A stretch of 64,000 bases of DNA, from positions 1 through 64,000 of the forward strand of contig SVOV01000008.1 of NCBI GenBank assembly GCA_015066205.1, read 5' to 3'. This stretch comes from Oscillospiraceae bacterium. GTDB lineage: Bacteria; Bacillota; Clostridia; Oscillospirales; Acutalibacteraceae. Shown here in pieces: positions 1 through 9,426 of this stretch. The notes beneath the pieces were generated by a model. That model did not search any database and had not been told where the DNA came from. It saw only the letters and a program-made list of their open reading frames with translations. The position numbers and the translations under genes were made by a program. Position 1 is the stretch's first letter, and each line of letters opens with the position of its first letter.

Positions 1-161
1 GGAAAGTTCGGAGAAATTGCCGTAGTTGTTGTTTTCGGCGGTGGCAAGCCGTACACAGGTACTGCGAACCGCCGAAAACAAAGCGCCTTATAACTTCAAC
101 AAAGGTATATCATTCAAAGTCAGCACAAAATACAAAAATACATCTACACCCTTTAATTGCA

Positions 162-412
162 GCGCGGCAAATACGGTGATTTGTGCGGACTTTCCGAAAA
201 GTTCGGAGAAATTGCCCTATTTGTAGGATTTGACACCGGAAGGCGTACGATGGTACGCCGAGGATGGCAAAGACTAAGCGCATTTTTAACCTTGACAGAG
301 GCAGATTTTTTCGTTTCTGTCATAACTCAAATACAAGCACATTCCCTTAACATTTTTGCGCGGCAAATAGGGTGATTTATGCGAATCTTTCCCATTTGTG
401 CGAATCTTTCCC
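162..412. repeat. Imperfect direct repeat GCGCGGCAAATASGGTGATTTRTGCGRAYTTTCC in non-coding DNA
   Basis: Copies at 162-196 and 358-392; a partial third (TTTGTGCGAATCTTTCCC) at about 395-412. Confidence 0.6.
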
Positions 413-740
413 AAAAAATAAGCAGTTCTCTGACACTTTCTTCCGTCGGAGAACTGCTATTTATTTATCTCAATCAAAAAAGTCATCGCCTTTTTTTGAA
501 AAAACAATCAATTCGTCTTTACTTACTTTCTCGGTCTTTACATAATCTGTAGCCATATTGAACGCGGTTTCTTTACACTCTCACATTCCCTTATTGACCG
601 TTCTTCATTACCTGTAAAACGAATTTGCAGGGGATAATAAACTAATACATTCTGAATTTACCCGATTTTCTTTGTTTCGGTGGGAATATATTGTGATTAT
701 CTTCTGAAAATGTTTTTTCTGATTTTAATTTTAATATGCC

Positions 741-1083
741 ATTGGACTCACTCTCTCTGAAATTTGGGGTCGTGTCTTTTCCGATAAGCGTTAAAACTAA
801 TTTTATTAAAGGTTGGTTCATTAAAAGAAGAAAAATGCATCAGTGCTTATCGGTAAGCTTTGGATTTTTCATAAAAAATCCTAAAAGTTTTTGCGGGAAA
901 ATCAGTCGTACATCGGACTCACTCTCTCTTAAAATTTTCGCAGACTCCGACCTATAAAAAATGTCAAATCCTTGTCATATATTCTGAACCTCTGATTTGC
1001 CAATTCTCCTTGACCGGATCTTTTTGCTTTTCTGAACTCTTTTTCAAGTTCCGTCTTCAGTTGTACATCGGACTCACTCTCTC
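741..1083. repeat. Three-copy interspersed direct repeat (GTACATCGGACTCACTCTCTC)
   Basis: Copies at about 741-758 (ATTGGACTCACTCTCTC), 908-930 and 1063-1083; region lacks a convincing ORF. Confidence 0.65.
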
Positions 1084-1254
1084 ATTAGTTTTTCAGAAAA
1101 CCTCTTGTTCTCTGCATCCTCATATTAGCATATGTCAACACATACTGTCAACGGTTTTTGAACACTTTTTTAATATTTGTATAATTTTCACAAAGAGCGC
1201 AAGAGTGTTAAATTTTTGTCATTTCGATAGTTTCACTCTTTTGTGCAAAATGAC

Positions 1255-1290
1255 GAAAAAAACTGCCCCTCTCCGAACAGCGGGGCGGTT
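1255..1290 (-). terminator. Rho-independent terminator of the phosphodiesterase gene
   Basis: On minus strand AACCGCCCCGCTGTTCGGAGAGGGGCAGTTTTTTT. Confidence 0.7.
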
Positions 1291-1295
1291 ATCGG

Positions 1296-1838
1296 TCAGA
1301 TGTGGTATTCTTTTATGATATTTTGGTCGAAGTCCTTCCATAAGAAGGTGTTGTTTTCATAGATCATATATCCGTGGTGTGAGTCCTCTTTGGGTATCGA
1401 AACAGAGCCGGGATTCATATAGGTGTAGCTTTCATATTCCGTGCATTTCGGGATATGTGTATGACCGCACAACAGAATTGAGCCCTTTGTAAGGGGTGGT
1501 GGGGTAGTTTCTCCGAATTTGTGACCGTGAGTGGCATATACCGTTTTTTCACCGCATTGCAAAATACAGTAATCTGCAAGTATGGGGAATTCCAGCACCA
1601 TCTGATCGACCTCGGTGTCGCAGTTTCCTCTTACGCAAAGAAGCCTGTCCTTTATTTCATTGAGGGCGGTAATGACCTTTTTCGGAGCGTAGTCACGGGG
1701 GAGATCGTTTCTCGGGCCGTGATAGAGAATATCTCCGAGAATAAGAAGCCTGTCCGCATTTTCTTTACGGAATGCATCAAGCATTTTTTCGCAGTAATAA
1801 TATGATCCGTGAATATCGGATGCTATCATAATTTTCAT
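1296..1838 (-). CDS. YfcE-type phosphodiesterase / metallophosphoesterase
   Basis: SDIHGS...GDILYHGPRN...GNCD...THGHKFG...GHTH motifs. Confidence 0.9.
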   Translation of the reverse strand: MKIMIASDIHGSYYYCEKMLDAFRKENADRLLILGDILYHGPRNDLPRDYAPKKVITALNEIKDRLLCVRGNCDTEVDQMVLEFPILADYCILQCGEKTVYATHGHKFGETTPPPLTKGSILLCGHTHIPKCTEYESYTYMNPGSVSIPKEDSHHGYMIYENNTFLWKDFDQNIIKEYHI

Positions 1839-1848
1839 AGCTTTTCTC

Positions 1849-2178
1849 CTAAATGAAAATAAAATTGATAAGTAATATATAAAGCACCGTTCCGCCGATA
1901 ATGCTCAGAAGCGTATTTCTCTTCCATATGTGAAGAAGAGCAACGGCTGCGACGGAAATAAGCTCGGGGATACCGTGGGGGAAGGCGGTAATGCTGACAT
2001 TTTTAAGACAGAAAACAACCAGCATTGCCATTATGGCAAAGGGCAAGACCTTTCCGAGATAGGTTATGAATTCGGGAGTTTTTCTTTTGCCTCCGAAAAT
2101 AAAAAACGGAAGAAAGCGTAAAATTGCCGTAATTACTGCCGCAACGGCGATAAGCACGGCTGAACGGATATCAGGCAT
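1849..2178 (-). CDS. azlD: AzlD-like branched-chain amino acid transport protein
   Basis: Small membrane protein overlapping azlC; typical AzlD pattern. Confidence 0.8.
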   Translation of the reverse strand: MPDIRSAVLIAVAAVITAILRFLPFFIFGGKRKTPEFITYLGKVLPFAIMAMLVVFCLKNVSITAFPHGIPELISVAAVALLHIWKRNTLLSIIGGTVLYILLINFIFI

Positions 2179-2863
2179 TTTTCTTTCCCCCCTTTCTTCT
2201 TATTACCCTTAAAACGGTGAGTGAAAGAGTAATTGTAAGCATTGCGGGGATAAGAAAGCTGTCTGCACCGAAAATAATAAGACATATCACGGAGCAAAGA
2301 GCGCCGATAATTGCAGCCGCATGATCCTTTGAGGATAACCACTGCTCAACGAAGACCGTAACAAAGAGAGCTGTCAGCGCAAAATCTATGCCTTTCGGTG
2401 CAAAATCAAAGGCAGAGCCTACCGCCGCACCGAGAACAGTACCGCCCACCCAGTAAATATGGTTGAAGAGTGACACTAAAAAATGGTATCTGTGGGAGTT
2501 TTCCTCTTCCTCCGTACACACGAGTGAATAGGTTTCATCCGTAAGAGCAAAGATGAGATAGGGCTTGAATTTTCCCGCAGATTTGTATTTATCTATCATG
2601 GAAATGCCGTAAAACAGGTGTCTTGCGTTTACGAGCACGGTGGTGAGAGCCATTGTTATAACGGAAGCCCCTCCCGACAGCAGATCTATAGCAACATACT
2701 GCATTGAGCCCGCATATATAAACAGGCTCATACAAAGCGCCCATAAAATACCGAAGCCCTTTGAATGAAGCACTATTCCGAAGCCGAAGCCGAGAACTAT
2801 ATATCCCGAAAAAACAGGAAAAGTGGCTCTGAGAGCTTTTTTTATTTCCTGTTTCAGTGTCAT
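2171..2863 (-). CDS. azlC: AzlC-like branched-chain amino acid exporter subunit
   Basis: Membrane protein with GFGFGIVLHSKGF and FALTDETYSL motifs. Confidence 0.85.
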   Translation of the reverse strand: MTLKQEIKKALRATFPVFSGYIVLGFGFGIVLHSKGFGILWALCMSLFIYAGSMQYVAIDLLSGGASVITMALTTVLVNARHLFYGISMIDKYKSAGKFKPYLIFALTDETYSLVCTEEEENSHRYHFLVSLFNHIYWVGGTVLGAAVGSAFDFAPKGIDFALTALFVTVFVEQWLSSKDHAAAIIGALCSVICLIIFGADSFLIPAMLTITLSLTVLRVIRRKGGKKNA

Positions 2864-3252
2864 CGGGGCAGCTTCCTTCCGCAGTTGTTACAGAATTCGA
2901 ATTCCTTCTTTACCTCGTTTCCGCAGTAGGGGCAGAATGAATTGCCCACGGACATATATTCATTACCTGAAGCGGGAGAGGAGAAGCGCTCGTTCCAGGG
3001 ATCGGGCTCCTCAGTTTCATCGACAATATCAAACTCCGAGCGTCTGTTCTTTGAAAAGGCATTCCTGAAGCCTCTCACGGCATTTAATATACCGATGCCG
3101 ACAAAGATCAGTCCGAAAAGACCGAAAACACCGCCGCCCGAGGATATTACCGCAAAGGTCCAGAACAGGCCGAACAAGGCTGCGACTATACCCATGATTC
3201 CGCCCATAAAGGAGGGTTCTCTTCCCATTTTTATACTTTTCATATGTATCAC
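2860..3252 (-). CDS. Zinc-ribbon membrane protein
   Basis: C-terminal CPYCGNEVKKEFEFCNNCGRKL; two TM segments. Confidence 0.75.
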   Translation of the reverse strand: MIHMKSIKMGREPSFMGGIMGIVAALFGLFWTFAVISSGGGVFGLFGLIFVGIGILNAVRGFRNAFSKNRRSEFDIVDETEEPDPWNERFSSPASGNEYMSVGNSFCPYCGNEVKKEFEFCNNCGRKLPR

Positions 3253-3351
3253 CTCATTTTAGTCAGTATATCACATTGTTTCTTGTTGTTCAATAAAAAC
3301 TGCTCTTTTGAATAAATCTTTCTTTCAGGACATATATTCTACAAAACGAAA

Positions 3352-4104
3352 ATGAAGGAGCAAATTATGAAAATAGTAAGAATGAAAACTCAGAAAAAAC
3401 GGCAGGGAGCGGATATGTTCGTGGTGCTGAGTCTTGTTCAGTCCGTAATTGTGATACTGATAATAGGTCTTCTTGTTGTATTCACAAAAACTAACGAGGG
3501 CGCGCTTCAGGCTTTAAGACAGGATCTCGGTATCATTTTCGGCGAGGATATTGACCTCGGGGGATATTTTACCCCCTCTGAAGAGAAAACACAGGCCATA
3601 TATCCCGAGCCTGCTGTTTTTACTGCATTCGGAGAAAATGTTCAGGAAACCAAAAAAACATCGGAGGAACAAATCTGTGTTTTTCAAGAGGATATTTCCG
3701 AGGAAAAAACAGCAGTTCCCGTTTCGGGAAGCATTACATCATATTACGGAAACCGTGAGCATCCCGTTTATTCCGGAGAAAGCTTTCACGGCGGTGTTGA
3801 CATTGCGGCGGATGAGGGAACGGACATCTGTGCGGTAAAGGGCGGAATCGTGACCGAGGCGGGCACGGCAGAAATGGCGGGAAACTACATCAGGATCGAC
3901 CACGGCGGGGGAACGGTCACTCTCTACTGCCACTGCAGTGAGCTTTATGCCAAAGAGGGAGAAGAGGTGTCTGCGGGAGATGTTATTGCCGCAGTCGGTC
4001 AGACAGGGCTTGCAACAGGGCCTCATCTTCACCTTGAGGTGAGCGTTGACGGTGAAAGCGCCGACCCCCTTGAGGTATTCCCCGAGCTTTCATATGCATA
4101 TTAA
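3352..4104 (+). CDS. M23 peptidase-domain protein (SpoIVFA-like)
   Basis: HGGVDIAADEGTDICAVKGG...TGPHLHLEV; followed by a SpoIVFB-like M50 protease. Confidence 0.8.
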   Translation: MKEQIMKIVRMKTQKKRQGADMFVVLSLVQSVIVILIIGLLVVFTKTNEGALQALRQDLGIIFGEDIDLGGYFTPSEEKTQAIYPEPAVFTAFGENVQETKKTSEEQICVFQEDISEEKTAVPVSGSITSYYGNREHPVYSGESFHGGVDIAADEGTDICAVKGGIVTEAGTAEMAGNYIRIDHGGGTVTLYCHCSELYAKEGEEVSAGDVIAAVGQTGLATGPHLHLEVSVDGESADPLEVFPELSYAY

Positions 4105-4708
4105 GCTCGGGCAGCTCGATATTTATATCGGGCTTTCCTTTGCAGTGGTCTTCGCTCTCGGAGCATTTTTTTCCGATATGAGAATTTATCTTATAAGCCT
4201 GCTGTCGGCACTTTTTCACGAGACGGTACATCTTATCGCATTATATTTTTCGGGCTGTAAGACGGCGGCTCTCAATTTCAGCTTCGGCGGTGTAAAGCTT
4301 ATATGCCCCGGATTTTCATATCTTTCATTTGATAAAACAGTTTTCTGCACTCTCTCGGCACCCCTCGGAAATATTTTTGCGGGTGCCCTGTTTTATTGCC
4401 TTTATGCTTTGGGGGGAAAGAATATTTTTTTTGAGATTTCCGCCGTGAATATATTTCTCGGTGCGGTGAATCTTCTGCCTCTTCCGTTTCTTGACGGCGG
4501 GCGGGCGCTTTTTTCATTTCTCGGAAAGCGTTCAGATATTCTGACGGCAAGGAAAATTTCCTCATTTGTCGGTATATGCTCTCTTGTTTTTCTTTTTCTT
4601 GTTTTTTTTCTTTTGTTCCTTTCGGGAAAATACTATCTGTTTTTTCTTATTTTTTTTATCTACTGCGTTATCGGCTGTCTAGGGGATAAAGATTCGGTAT
4701 TCACTTGA
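4094..4708 (+). CDS. M50 site-2 protease, SpoIVFB-like
   Basis: HETVH zinc motif and NLLPLPFLDGGRALF; start at MHIKLGQLD chosen downstream of the ORF-track start. Confidence 0.8.
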   Translation: MHIKLGQLDIYIGLSFAVVFALGAFFSDMRIYLISLLSALFHETVHLIALYFSGCKTAALNFSFGGVKLICPGFSYLSFDKTVFCTLSAPLGNIFAGALFYCLYALGGKNIFFEISAVNIFLGAVNLLPLPFLDGGRALFSFLGKRSDILTARKISSFVGICSLVFLFLVFFLLFLSGKYYLFFLIFFIYCVIGCLGDKDSVFT

Positions 4709-4769
4709 AAAGAAAACAGACTTATGCTATAATTAAACTGATTATAAACATAAAACGGATGGTTTTAAG

Positions 4770-6605
4770 ATGGAAAGACGGCTTGAAAGAATTCTTCCGC
4801 TCGTGCAGAAGCCTGCAAGATATACGGGCGGAGAGCTTAACAGTGTTATAAAAAATAAGGATGAGGTCGATATACGCTTCGCATTCTGCTTCCCCGATTC
4901 CTATGAGATAGGAATGTCGCACCTCGGTATGAAGATACTTTATTCTGCGGCAAATAAGAGGGAGGATACCTGGTGTGAAAGAGTTTTTGCACCATGGGAG
5001 GATATGGAAGCCGAGATGAGAAAGAACTTTATCCCCCTTTATGCCCTCGAAAGCGGAGATCCCATAAAGGATTTTGATATTATCGGCTTTACACTTCAGT
5101 ATGAGCTTTGCTATACCAATGTTCTCAATATGCTTGATCTTGCGGGGCTCCCCGTGAGAGCTTCTGACAGAACGGGACTTTCTCCGATCGTAATGGGCGG
5201 CGGTCCTTGTGTATGCAATCCCGAGCCCGTTGCTGAATTTTTTGATCTTTTCAGCCTCGGTGAGGGAGAAGAGGTCAACAGCGAGATAATGGATCTTTAT
5301 AAGGAGCATAAGAAAAAAGGCTCTTCAAAGGAAGAATTCCTTATTGATGCCGCAAAAATTGAGGGCGTTTATGTTCCCTCTCTTTACGATATAAGCTATA
5401 ATGAGGACGGCACCATAAAGGCTGTTACACCGAAAAACGGTGCTCCCGAAAGGATTACAAAGAGAATAATCAAAGAGCTTGATAATGTATTTTATCCCTC
5501 GGATTTCGTTGTTCCCTTTATTGATGTTGTTCACGACAGAGTGACTCACGAGATATTCAGAGGCTGTATCAGAGGCTGCCGCTTCTGTCAGGCGGGCTTC
5601 ATTTACCGTCCCATAAGAGAAAAGAGCCCCGATGTTATAAATGAGCAGTGTAAGGAGCTTTGTAAGAATACGGGCTATGATGAAATATCTCTCTGTTCTC
5701 TTTCAAGCTCCGACTACACAAGAATTGAAGAGCTTCTTGAAAAGCTTCTTGACTGGACAGGGGATGAAAAGGTCAATATCGCTCTGCCGTCGCTTCGTGT
5801 TGATAATTTCTCCGATTCTCTTGTAAAGAAGCTTACGGGAGTAAGAAAAAGCGGACTTACCTTTGCTCCCGAGGCAGGTACACAAAGGCTTCGTGATGTT
5901 ATAAATAAAAATGTTACGGAATCGGAGCTTCTTGAAACCTCAAGAATTGCATTTACTAACGGCTACAGCTCCGTAAAGCTCTATTTTATGCTGGGTCTTC
6001 CCACGGAAACCGACGAGGATGTTCTCGGAATCGGTCAGCTTGCAAAAAAGGTTGTAGATGAATTCTATATGAATCCCGATAAACCCAAGGGAAGAGGCTG
6101 TACCGTAGGTGTCAGTGCATCCTCCTTTGTGCCCAAGCCCTTTACTCCTTTCCAGTGGGAGCCTCAGAGCACTCCCGAGGAGCTGAAACAGAAGCAGGAG
6201 CTTCTTAAAAACAATCTTCCCTCAAAGAAGATAAATGTCAGTTTCCACCATATTCCCACATCCTTCCTTGAGGGAGTCTTTGCAAGAGGCGACAGAAGAC
6301 TTTCCGCTGTTATTGAGGCGGCGTGGAAAAAGGGCTGTACCTTTGACGGCTGGACAGAAAAATTCTTATTTGACAAATGGATGGAAAGCTTCTCTGATTG
6401 TGATATTTCCCCCGAATTCTACGCCAACAGAAGAAGAGCCTATGAAGAGATACTTCCCTGGGATCACCTTGATTACGGTGTCAGCAAAGCATTTCTTATC
6501 CGTGAAAGCAAAAAGGCACAAAATGCCGAAACCACTGCCCATTGCCGTATGAATTGTGCGGGCTGCGGTGCAAATAAGCTCAACGGAGGAAAATGCGATG
6601 TATGA
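4770..6605 (+). CDS. TIGR03960-type radical SAM protein
   Basis: CIRGCRFCQAGFIYRP radical SAM motif; overlaps its usual partner gene. Confidence 0.88.
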   Translation: MERRLERILPLVQKPARYTGGELNSVIKNKDEVDIRFAFCFPDSYEIGMSHLGMKILYSAANKREDTWCERVFAPWEDMEAEMRKNFIPLYALESGDPIKDFDIIGFTLQYELCYTNVLNMLDLAGLPVRASDRTGLSPIVMGGGPCVCNPEPVAEFFDLFSLGEGEEVNSEIMDLYKEHKKKGSSKEEFLIDAAKIEGVYVPSLYDISYNEDGTIKAVTPKNGAPERITKRIIKELDNVFYPSDFVVPFIDVVHDRVTHEIFRGCIRGCRFCQAGFIYRPIREKSPDVINEQCKELCKNTGYDEISLCSLSSSDYTRIEELLEKLLDWTGDEKVNIALPSLRVDNFSDSLVKKLTGVRKSGLTFAPEAGTQRLRDVINKNVTESELLETSRIAFTNGYSSVKLYFMLGLPTETDEDVLGIGQLAKKVVDEFYMNPDKPKGRGCTVGVSASSFVPKPFTPFQWEPQSTPEELKQKQELLKNNLPSKKINVSFHHIPTSFLEGVFARGDRRLSAVIEAAWKKGCTFDGWTEKFLFDKWMESFSDCDISPEFYANRRRAYEEILPWDHLDYGVSKAFLIRESKKAQNAETTAHCRMNCAGCGANKLNGGKCDV

Positions 6606-7257
6606 TTTAAGGCTGTTTTTATCAAAAAAGGGTAGAATAAAATTCGTATCCCACCTCGATATGTTCCGTATGATGCAAAGAGCTGTCAGAAGAGCAGAAA
6701 TTCCCTTATGGTATACGGAGGGCTTTAATCCCCATCCTTATATTTCATTTCTTCTTGCCTTATCTCTCGGTGTCGAAAGCGAGGGTGAGCCTGTAGATTT
6801 AAGAATCGTGGGTGATATGTCCCCCGATGAAATAAAGGAAAGACTCAACCGCTGTCTTCCCGATGGACTTGTTGTGGAAGCCGCAGGTGCTCCCTTTAAT
6901 AAGAGCGCCGAAATTGCTTTCGGTGAATATGATGTACTTTATTCCCCCGAGGATATAAACGAAGCAGAGCTTTATAACGCTCTTACAAGCGGGAAGCTTT
7001 CCTGTGAAAAAAGCGGTAAGTCGGGCGGTAAGAAGATTATGAAGACGGTAAATGTTTCGGAGCATATAAAAAGCTTTACAATAGAAAAAAGCGGGGAGGA
7101 TATTCTTCTTAAGACCGTGCTTCCGGCAGGCAGCACCTTTAATCTTAACCCCATTCAGCTGTCAGAGGCTCTGTCCTCATATCTCGGCAAGGAGGTAGTC
7201 CCCGTAAGGGTGGTGAGAACCTCTCTTTTATGCTCTGATATGAAAAAGTTTTCATAA
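6598..7257 (+). CDS. TIGR03936 / DUF2344 family protein
   Basis: MYDLRLFLSKKGRIKFVSHLDMFRMMQRAVRRAEIPLWYTEGFNPHP. Confidence 0.87.
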   Translation: MYDLRLFLSKKGRIKFVSHLDMFRMMQRAVRRAEIPLWYTEGFNPHPYISFLLALSLGVESEGEPVDLRIVGDMSPDEIKERLNRCLPDGLVVEAAGAPFNKSAEIAFGEYDVLYSPEDINEAELYNALTSGKLSCEKSGKSGGKKIMKTVNVSEHIKSFTIEKSGEDILLKTVLPAGSTFNLNPIQLSEALSSYLGKEVVPVRVVRTSLLCSDMKKFS

Positions 7258-7272
7258 ATTACGGTGAAAAAA

Positions 7273-8547
7273 ATGAGTAACGAAAAAAAAGCTATCGTTT
7301 TTGCGGGCGGCGGCTCAAAGGGTGCTTATCAGCTCGGAGCCTGGAAGGCTCTGAATGAGCTGGGCGAGGAGTTCTCTGTTGCAACAGGTACCTCTATCGG
7401 TTCAATAAATGCGGCTTTTTATGTTCAGAAGGATTTCAGCGAAGCCGAAAAAATGTGGAATGAGGTTACCGCAGGCGATATTATGGCAAACGGCATCAAC
7501 TTTGATGTTTCCTTTGACGGTATTGTTTCACAGAAGGACAATATCATACCGTTCCTCAAAAACTATCTCAATTCAAAAAGCGTGGACAATACTCCCTTTA
7601 TCAATATGATCCACCGCTATTTCAAGCCTGAAAAATTCTTCTCCTCGGAAATTGATTTTGCCCTTATGACGGTGCTTTATAAGGGAATGAGAGAGGAATT
7701 CACCCCCGTCGAAATTAAAAAAAGCGATATGGCTGAAAATCCCGAAGAGGCGTGGAAGTGGATATCCGCCTCCTGTGCCTGTTTCCCCGTTTTTCCGCCT
7801 GCGGAAATTGACGGAAATCACTATATAGACGGCGGCTTCTATGATAATATCCCCATAGCCTCGGCAATTAAGCTGGGAGCCCAAAAGGTAGTCTGTGTTG
7901 ATCTTAATACGGAGAATAACCACGAGGGCTATTTAAGACATCCCGATGTTACATATATAAGGCCCTCAAAGGATCTCGGAAGTTTCCTGAATTTTGAAAG
8001 AAATGTTCTTGACAGATCAATAAAACTCGGTTATAACGATACTATGAAGACCTACGGCAGGTGTCTCGGCATAAAGTATACCTTTCTTATTGACGAAACG
8101 GGTACTCTTTATGTCGATATGGTAACGGAAAAATTTATCCGTATACTGTCAACGATGGAAGCGGAGTTTGATTTTTCTTCAAAGGTACGCTACCAGAGGG
8201 TCAATAAGCTTGAGGGCTGTACCTCAATTCTCGGAGAGTACTGTAAGAAATACCGTCCCTCTCATAAGGAGCTTTTTATCGCAGCATTTGAGCTTTTTCT
8301 CAAGGCATGCGATTATGATGATGAAGCGGAATATAATATCGGTGAGCTTCTTTATTATCTTAAAACGGAAGCCGACCGGATATATCCCTTTCTCGATATG
8401 GATGTCCCCTCGGCATTTATGAAGGTAAAGGAATTCATAAAGACCTTTTCAAAGGGAAAACTTCCCGAACTCAAAAAGCACGATGAGGACAGGACAATGC
8501 TTATTTTAACAAGTGTAGTAAGAGCCTTGCAGCAGGCAGGCTTTTAA
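7273..8547 (+). CDS. Patatin-like phospholipase
   Basis: GGGSKGAYQLGAW, GTSIGS nucleophile motif, DGG motif. Confidence 0.88.
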   Translation: MSNEKKAIVFAGGGSKGAYQLGAWKALNELGEEFSVATGTSIGSINAAFYVQKDFSEAEKMWNEVTAGDIMANGINFDVSFDGIVSQKDNIIPFLKNYLNSKSVDNTPFINMIHRYFKPEKFFSSEIDFALMTVLYKGMREEFTPVEIKKSDMAENPEEAWKWISASCACFPVFPPAEIDGNHYIDGGFYDNIPIASAIKLGAQKVVCVDLNTENNHEGYLRHPDVTYIRPSKDLGSFLNFERNVLDRSIKLGYNDTMKTYGRCLGIKYTFLIDETGTLYVDMVTEKFIRILSTMEAEFDFSSKVRYQRVNKLEGCTSILGEYCKKYRPSHKELFIAAFELFLKACDYDDEAEYNIGELLYYLKTEADRIYPFLDMDVPSAFMKVKEFIKTFSKGKLPELKKHDEDRTMLILTSVVRALQQAGF

Positions 8548-8564
8548 TAAAAGGAGGTAATAAT

Positions 8565-9191
8565 ATGATTTGCAGAAAATGCGGAGAAACTATTGAAGAC
8601 AATGCTTTATTCTGTACCAACTGCGGAGAGAAAACCTTAAAGGCAGATTCTCCCGAACAAAATAATGCAGGCTATCAGGAAAATGTAAGCAACAGGGAAG
8701 CCCCTGCACAGGATAATTACGGTTATCAGAACAATTTTAATGCAGGCGCAAATTCCGAGCCCTTTCAGGACGCAGGCGGCTATTCGGCACCCGGAGCTCC
8801 TTACGGACAGAATACACCATACTCAAACGGTGCTCCCTGGTATCCTCCCGTCAATGATAAGGCGGCAAGTGTCAAGGAATATCTCAAATGGATGCTCCTT
8901 TACCCCTTATGGGCACTTATTCCCGGTGTGGGCTTTATAATTTATCTTGTGGTATGCTTCAAATATGCCTTTGATGAAACCTTCAAGGCAAGATCAAATT
9001 TCTTCAAGGCAACTCTTATCACAATGGCAATTTCCGTCTGCTTTGCCGTAGTAATGTGCATCATTATGTTCGGCGTAGTCGGCGGCCTTGTTTCAAGCGG
9101 TGTGGACACATTCTCCGAAATGTATCCCGAGCTTTATGAGGAATTTGCAGAGGGCTATTACAGCGCTATGAGAATATTCTTCGGAAGCTGA
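8565..9191 (+). CDS. Zinc-ribbon membrane protein
   Basis: MICRKCGETIEDNALFCTNCGEK; TM segments. Confidence 0.75.
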   Translation: MICRKCGETIEDNALFCTNCGEKTLKADSPEQNNAGYQENVSNREAPAQDNYGYQNNFNAGANSEPFQDAGGYSAPGAPYGQNTPYSNGAPWYPPVNDKAASVKEYLKWMLLYPLWALIPGVGFIIYLVVCFKYAFDETFKARSNFFKATLITMAISVCFAVVMCIIMFGVVGGLVSSGVDTFSEMYPELYEEFAEGYYSAMRIFFGS

Positions 9192-9204
9192 AAAGAATAA
9201 GCTT

Positions 9205-9241
9205 AAAGGTGCACGGCCAAAAGGTCTGTGCACCTTTTTTC
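9205..9241 (+). terminator. Rho-independent terminator
   Basis: AAAGGTGCACGGCCAAAAGGTCTGTGCACCTTTTTT. Confidence 0.75.
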
Positions 9242-9335
9242 GATATATAGGAAATTGCTCGCATTGTGAGAAATTTCCCTTATATCAAAAAACACCTTTT
9301 CGCCCCCAAGACCCAGGGCCGGGGGGGGGGTGACG
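9241..9335 (+). repeat. Intergenic dispersed repeat, copy 1
   Basis: ATATAGGAAATTGCTCGCATTGTGAG...AACACCT...CCCCCAAGACCCAGGG; reverse-complement relative at 18883-19010. Confidence 0.7.
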
Positions 9336-9426
9336 CAGAATGCTTTTTTATCTTGTGACAGCTTTCGACGGTTGACAAAGATGTATTTTTAAATTATAAT
9401 AGGAACAAATGTTCGGAGGTGCTGTT

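Noticed and set aside
9319-9331. Run of about ten G residues as a biological feature
   Set aside because: The homopolymer may be an assembly or sequencing artefact; the second repeat copy does not keep it.
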